A DNA stretch of 56,145 nt, taken from the NCBI GenBank assembly GCA_903845055.1, contig CAIMWF010000097.1, positions 1 to 56,145 on the forward strand, written 5' to 3'. The position numbers and the translations under genes are program-made. Shown here piece by piece: positions 51,835 to 56,145 of the stretch. Each line of letters starts with the position of its first letter. Position 1 is the first letter of the stretch. Source of the DNA: an uncultured Bacteroidales bacterium. Its GTDB lineage: Bacteria > Bacteroidota > Bacteroidia > Bacteroidales > FEN-979. The notes beneath the pieces are model-generated. The model searched no databases and was not told where the DNA came from. It saw only the letters and a list, made by a program, of their open reading frames with translations.

Positions 51835-54107
51835 GAATGGTCCCTCCTTTTTGATGCGACTGCAAGCTGACCCAGCGCAATCCCGCCATCGTTGGCAGGA
51901 ATGGAGGCATGGGTGTAAACGTCAAAACTGTTTTCCCGGAGCAGGGTGGCCGTACCTTCCAAAAGATATTTGTTCTGGAATACACCGCCCGAAAGGACCA
52001 CTTTGCTGATCCCGTAATGGCTCCTGATCGTTTTTACAGATTCAAAGATAACGGAAATTATGGTATTGTGGAACTTTGATGCAATTATTTTCAGATCCAG
52101 GCCGGCAGCAAGATCGTCTGCAATAGCGCGGATGGTGCGTGCAAAACTGATGGTTTCACCGGCATTGAAAGGGTACGAGCCGCCGATGCCCTCCCGGACA
52201 AGCGACTCAAGCCGCATCGGGCCTTCGGCCTGGAAGGAGGCCGTATGACAGAGGCCCATGACCGCTGCCACGGCATCGAATAACCTGCCTGCTCCGGAGG
52301 TTAGCGGGCAATTGATTTTCCGATCGATCATAGCGACCGCCATCCTGATCTTTTCCTTGCCGACCTGGTCAAACAGGGGCAGTCCAAGTTTAAAAATGTC
52401 ATCGCCATAAACGTGATAAAGGAGGGAAACGGCCATCCGCCAGGGCTCTTCCGTTGCACGGTCACCCCCGGGCATCGGGAGATATTCGAAATGGCTGATC
52501 CTGGTAAAATCGAGCAGATCACATACCAGGAATTCTGATCCCCAGGTGTGTCCGTCATCGCCATATCCCGTTCCATCGAAAGCCACGCCGATCACCCTTT
52601 CATCAAGATGGTGCTCAGCCATGCAGGAGGCAATATGGGCATGGTGGTGCTGAACCCGGACCACGGGAAGATCGCCATACTTCATGGCCGTCCGGGTTGA
52701 AATATAATCGGGGTGAAGGTCAACGGCAAGGAGTTCCGGTTTCATGCGGAACAACTTGAGGAATCGTGCGATGGTTTCTTCGTAAAATTCGGTAGTTTCC
52801 AGTCCTTGCAAGTCGCCGATGTGCTGGCTCAGAAAGGCCTTCTTCCCCTTACCGATGCAAAAGCAGTTGGTCAGTTCGGCCCCGAAGGCCAGGATCCCGC
52901 CGGTATTCATGGCCGTGCGCACGGGGGCGGGTACATATCCGCGCGAACGGCGCAACACACGCTCAATCCCTCCAAAAACCCTCACAACGGAGTCGTCGGT
53001 ACGGTTGAAAATATCACGGTTATGTAAAATCACGGCATCCACCAGTGGTGCAAATGACGACAGGGCAGCCTGGTTCCCGGTAAGGATCGGTTCCCTGCTG
53101 AAATTCCCGCTGGTCAGCACAATGGCAGGGGTATCCAGGTAACTGAAAAGCAAATGATGGAAAGGCATATAGGGCAGCATCACCCCGAGCAGGCCCAGTC
53201 CGGCGTTTACATTTCCGGCCATGGCCGGAAATGCGCCTGTTTTCAATTTCAGCAGGACGATGGGCCTGCGCCATGAGCGCAGTGACTGTTCTTCAGCCTG
53301 ATCAACCATGGCAAACTGCCGGAGTGATGCAAGATCACGGAACATCACTGCAAATGGTTTGCCGTCGCGCCGCTTTACCGAGCGGAGTTTCGCAACCGCC
53401 GTTTCACTGAAGGCATTGCACGCCAGGTGCATTCCCCCCAGTCCCTTGATGAGCGCCGTGCCGTTCTGATCGAGGCAGGAGGCAAGCTGGTGAAGGATGA
53501 CCCTGATGTCGGCTGTAACCATGGCGCCACCGGCATACAGTTCGTAGTTTGGACCGCAAACGGAACAGGCAGTAGGCTGGGCATGGAATCTCCGGTCGGT
53601 GATGGTTTCATATTCCCTGTGGCACTCCGGGCACATGGCAAACGGCTGCATGGTGGTTTTATCACGGTCGTAAGGAAGGTCGCGGATGATGGTGAAGCGG
53701 GGGCCGCAGTTGGTGCAGTTCACGAAGGCGTAGTCGAGCCTTGTACCTGTTTTTTTCATGTCCCCGAGACATTCATCACAAACCGCGATATCGGGACTGA
53801 TCTCCGTAATATCATCCGAAACATCGTGGCTGTGACGTATACTGAACCCGGCAATGGTCTCAGGCTCCAGTTCCCTGACATCAATGTCTTCAATCATGGA
53901 AGCAGCGGGGGCTTCCTCTCTCAGGGAAACAACGAACCGGTGAATGGTTGCAGATGCCCCGCTGATCCTGATGATCACATTTTCATTGGTATTCATGACC
54001 CACCCGTCAAGTCCCTCCCGGGTGGCGATCCTGTGCACAAACGGCCTGAATCCCACCCCCTGGACCAATCCTGTAACGGTTATCTGAAATGTTCTTTTTG
54101 TAACCAA
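51825..54107 (-). CDS. hypF: Carbamoyltransferase HypF
   Basis: Makes carbamoyl adenylate and transfers the carbamoyl group to HypE. In order: an acylphosphatase domain (TGLVQGVGFRPFVHRIA), two zinc fingers (CDECLG...CTNCG, CPECHR...CSVCG), a YrdC-like domain (ALIKGLGGMHLACNAFSE) and a Kae1-like domain (HHHAHIASCMAEHHLDERVIGVAFDGTGYGDDG). The best start is a TTG at 54107, giving MVTKRTFQITVTG and 760 residues. An ATG at 54149 is possible; the ATG at 54200 lies in an 8-base repeat array. Confidence 0.95.
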   Translation of the reverse strand: MVTKRTFQITVTGLVQGVGFRPFVHRIATREGLDGWVMNTNENVIIRISGASATIHRFVVSLREEAPAASMIEDIDVRELEPETIAGFSIRHSHDVSDDITEISPDIAVCDECLGDMKKTGTRLDYAFVNCTNCGPRFTIIRDLPYDRDKTTMQPFAMCPECHREYETITDRRFHAQPTACSVCGPNYELYAGGAMVTADIRVILHQLASCLDQNGTALIKGLGGMHLACNAFSETAVAKLRSVKRRDGKPFAVMFRDLASLRQFAMVDQAEEQSLRSWRRPIVLLKLKTGAFPAMAGNVNAGLGLLGVMLPYMPFHHLLFSYLDTPAIVLTSGNFSREPILTGNQAALSSFAPLVDAVILHNRDIFNRTDDSVVRVFGGIERVLRRSRGYVPAPVRTAMNTGGILAFGAELTNCFCIGKGKKAFLSQHIGDLQGLETTEFYEETIARFLKLFRMKPELLAVDLHPDYISTRTAMKYGDLPVVRVQHHHAHIASCMAEHHLDERVIGVAFDGTGYGDDGHTWGSEFLVCDLLDFTRISHFEYLPMPGGDRATEEPWRMAVSLLYHVYGDDIFKLGLPLFDQVGKEKIRMAVAMIDRKINCPLTSGAGRLFDAVAAVMGLCHTASFQAEGPMRLESLVREGIGGSYPFNAGETISFARTIRAIADDLAAGLDLKIIASKFHNTIISVIFESVKTIRSHYGISKVVLSGGVFQNKYLLEGTATLLRENSFDVYTHASIPANDGGIALGQLAVASKRRDHSCV

Positions 54108-54165
54108 CGTTGATAAATAACAGTTCAAAATTCTATAAAAATCGCACATCTGCCTGCACAACCCA

Positions 54166-54301
54166 GCCATCTCCCCATCCCCTAATCTCCCCATCCCCAA
54201 ATCCTCAAATCCTCAAATTTCCACATCCCCAAATCTTCAAATTTCCAAATTTCCAAATTTTCAAATCTTCAAATTTCCAAATCTTCAAATCCTCCCATCC
54301 C
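54166..54301. repeat. 17-unit 8-base tandem array (CAAATYYY)
   Basis: Unbroken 8-base phase over 136 bases. It starts with GCCATCTC, CCCATCCC and CTAATCTC, continues with many CAAATCCT, CAAATTTC and CAAATCTT units, and ends in CCCATCCC. It fills the gap between divergent hypF and the nickel-transporter-like gene. Confidence 0.9.
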
Positions 54302-54354
54302 CATGCGTAAAAGTATATATATTTTAACTATTTTTACCCCTTAATCGGGTTCCT

Positions 54355-55062
54355 ATGATTACATTTCTGACCGGTTTTATTGCCAGCATGGCTCATGTGG
54401 TTACAGGGCCCGACCATCTTGCCGCGGTGACCCCTCTTGCTATCGACAGCCGCAGGAAATCATGGATGATCGGGTTTTCCTGGGGGCTGGGGCACACCGT
54501 GGGCATGTTGCTGATCGGGATGTTGTTTATCCTCTTCCGCGAATTTTTACCGGTTGAGGCCATTTCCCGGCACAGCGACACCGCAATCGGGATCCTGCTG
54601 ATCATCATAGGAAGCTGGGCCATCTTCAGGACCTACCGGCATCATTCGCACGGAAACCGGCCACATACCCATTTCCACACCAGGCCATTCCTGTACGCAC
54701 ATTTTCACCGGCACACCCACGAAGAATCGCCCGGACACGAGCACACCCATGAAATAAGTGTCAGGCAGAATGGCTTCACGGCACTTGGCATTGGAACGGT
54801 CCACGGTTTTGCCGGATTCAGTCATCTCTTTGCGATGCTGCCTTCACTTGCACTTCCTACGGTATGGGATTCGGTGACCTACCTGGTGGCCTTTGCCTCG
54901 GGGACCATCATCACCATGATCATCTTTGCTTATATCCTGGGGTTTGTGGCATACCGGTCGGCAATGGAGAACAAGCAGAAATTCCTTAAATGGTTCACGC
55001 TGACAGGTGGTTTGCTTGCAATTGCCATCGGGGTATTATGGATCATCCACCCAATCGGGTAA
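54355..55062 (+). CDS. Nickel importer-like membrane protein (UreH/HupE-like)
   Basis: 235 residues with six hydrophobic segments and an opening AHVVTGPDHLAAVTPLAIDS that resembles UreH-type and NiCoT-type proteins. A His-rich loop (HHSHGNRPHTHFHTRP, then HFHRHTHEESPGHEHTHE) lies in the middle, suited to metal binding. It also resembles the TauE/SafE superfamily. Divergent from hypF and just outside the hyp cluster, it likely supplies nickel for the hydrogenase. The substrate is not proven. Confidence 0.8.
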   Translation: MITFLTGFIASMAHVVTGPDHLAAVTPLAIDSRRKSWMIGFSWGLGHTVGMLLIGMLFILFREFLPVEAISRHSDTAIGILLIIIGSWAIFRTYRHHSHGNRPHTHFHTRPFLYAHFHRHTHEESPGHEHTHEISVRQNGFTALGIGTVHGFAGFSHLFAMLPSLALPTVWDSVTYLVAFASGTIITMIIFAYILGFVAYRSAMENKQKFLKWFTLTGGLLAIAIGVLWIIHPIG

Positions 55063-55129
55063 TTGTGAATGTCTAAACAGCAAATGCATTTTTTCATTTC
55101 CGGGATGCGAAAAGTTGAAAAGAAAGTGC

Positions 55130-55137
55130 TAATTTTG
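55130..55137 (+). promoter_or_regulatory. -7 promoter element (TAATTTTG) for the last gene
   Basis: TAATTTTG matches TAnnTTTG, 23 bases before the ATG at 55161. Confidence 0.6.
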
Positions 55138-55160
55138 AGCCCTTCATCTCAACATATTCC

Positions 55161-56145
55161 ATGCTGCCATCCGACGAAAACAATAATCCCGGGAAGGTGC
55201 TTCCCGACAAGGTTGATTTAGACCAGCTGGTCTATGATAACCGGGAGCGTCTGAAGGAACTGGCCGCCATCAACGATACCACCAACATCATCAAAGCGGG
55301 TAAAGCCATACCCGAAACCCTTCATGAAATCTGCCAGATCCTTCCGAAAGCATGGCAATACCCGGAGGCGGCCGTGGCCAGAATTCTTTTCGAGGAGATG
55401 GAGTTCACCAGCCCGGGATTTGCGGAGACCTCCTGGAAACAGGAACAGGTTTTCGAAACGATCGACAATCTTACCGGGACCATTACCATCTGTTATTTGC
55501 AGGAATTTCCTGAAAGTTCCGAAGGTCCCTTCCTGAAGGAAGAACGAAACCTTGTGATGAACCTGGCGACCCTCATCGAGGGCTACCTGAACGGGGTCAA
55601 AGGCCGCGAAGGGCGTTACATCACACGCGAACGCCTCAAGGAACTCACCGCCATCAACCAGACGACCGCCATCCTTCGCACCGGGAAACCGATAGAGGAT
55701 GCCCTCCACCAGATATGCATGATCCTGCCCAAGGCCTGGCAATACCCCGATTACACCGTTTGCCGCATAAAATATGGCAACACCGTTCTCAAAAGCCCCG
55801 GGTTTCGTGAAACCCAGTGGACCCAGAAACAGGGTTTTGAAACGATCGACAACCAGGATGGGTTTATCCAGGTATGTTACCTCAAAGCCTTCCAGCCCTC
55901 GTTTGAAGGGCCCTTCCTGGAAGAGGAACGGCACCTGATCATCAACCTGGCCAACCTGATTACCGGCTACCTGAACTCGGTGAAGGGCAAGGCCATCCTG
56001 CGCCGTACGAGTCACCGCGACATTACGGAAGAAAAACCCGATCCGTCGCTGCCGGTCAAATACAGCCGTCAGTTGTTGCAGACCTTCCTGAACCGGACCA
56101 ATTACAACCGCGACCTGTACCACGACCTGATGCCCTTCAAAGTCA
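55161..56145 (+). CDS. N-terminal part of a large sensor/PEP-binding-like protein with duplicated GAF-like units
   Basis: The frame starts at the ATG at 55161 and runs open to the right edge (328 codons). Two similar units of about 125 residues are visible. Each opens with ERLKEL-x-AIN-x-TT and has ICxILPKAWQYP, then a FETIDN phrase, a CYL strand, EGPFL-x-EER and GYLN-x-VKG. Afterwards come RRTSHRDITEE, VKYSRQLLQTFLNRTNYNRD and LYHDLMPFKV. The end resembles Bacteroidetes proteins with a PEP/pyruvate-binding domain, but that domain is not inside the window. A signalling role via the GAF-like units is plausible. Confidence 0.7.
   Translation, partial: MLPSDENNNPGKVLPDKVDLDQLVYDNRERLKELAAINDTTNIIKAGKAIPETLHEICQILPKAWQYPEAAVARILFEEMEFTSPGFAETSWKQEQVFETIDNLTGTITICYLQEFPESSEGPFLKEERNLVMNLATLIEGYLNGVKGREGRYITRERLKELTAINQTTAILRTGKPIEDALHQICMILPKAWQYPDYTVCRIKYGNTVLKSPGFRETQWTQKQGFETIDNQDGFIQVCYLKAFQPSFEGPFLEEERHLIINLANLITGYLNSVKGKAILRRTSHRDITEEKPDPSLPVKYSRQLLQTFLNRTNYNRDLYHDLMPFKV

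Noticed and set aside
54110-54310. Small plus-strand frame rich in Ser-Pro-His-Phe-Lys-Asn repeats
   Set aside because: It is the translation of the 8-base tandem array and has no start context. The same array explains the apparent longer N-terminus of HypF.
55218-56123. Long open frame on the minus strand at the right edge
   Set aside because: It mirrors the plus-strand gene starting at 55161, which has repeated, family-like protein units. The minus product shows no recognisable pattern.

Overview
The window comes from a member of the Bacteroidetes, most likely an uncultured Bacteroidales-type lineage. The support is internal: C-terminal type IX secretion (T9SS) sorting domains (1-384, 34841-35953), the gliding-type ABC genes gldF and gldG with a DUF4340 partner, a TonB-dependent receptor with an N-terminal carboxypeptidase-regulatory-like domain, many TAnnTTTG (Bacteroidetes -7) promoter elements just upstream of genes, and weak use of Shine-Dalgarno sites. 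No rRNA, tRNA, CRISPR array, insertion sequence or phage module was recognised. The first gene is cut by the left edge and the last by the right edge.

Layout. 1-5400: end of a T9SS cargo protein, an O-methyltransferase, the leftward purE-tmk pair, and the rightward hpt-adk-obgE-PAP2 cluster. 5400-10750: a small outer-membrane protein, a flavin reductase-like protein, a holin-like membrane protein, a DnaQ-like exonuclease, xseA-xseB and radA. 10800-16800: the leftward group panC-panD-flippase-hldE-like, an ammonium transporter with a putative porin, and a NarL-type response regulator with its sensor kinase. 18600-26000: M1 aminopeptidase, MFS transporter, rpmB, and a TonB receptor with a small companion. 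26000-34800: DUF4340-gldG-gldF, mgsA, a SAM hydroxide adenosyltransferase, phoH, purC and a two-gene sugar-modification pair. 34800-42400: S1/P1-type nuclease, SirB1-type protein, nucleoside phosphorylase, a duplicated-domain lipoprotein, an ATPase-less ABC membrane protein, cinA and gdhA.

42700-55100 is the most coherent system: a complete uptake [NiFe]-hydrogenase locus. Rightward genes encode a Tat-exported small subunit, the large subunit, cytochrome b and the maturation protease. Facing them is a leftward hypF-hypC-(outer-membrane protein)-(YdeI)-hypD-hypE-hypA-hypB cluster, and a putative nickel importer diverges from hypF. The small subunit carries all six cysteines that build the [4Fe-3S] proximal cluster of oxygen-tolerant membrane-bound hydrogenases, so the locus probably feeds electrons from H2 into the quinone pool in the presence of some oxygen. 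Three 23-bp direct repeats lie in the 400-bp control region in front of it.

A second theme is non-coding. The intergenic stretches hold degenerate tandem arrays with strict 7-, 8- or 9-base periods, several touching stop codons. One 9-base array runs in frame through the last codons of cinA. Two 30-bp palindromic units supply the stop codon of the nucleoside phosphorylase. Three divergent gene pairs have closely packed or crossed -7 promoter elements.
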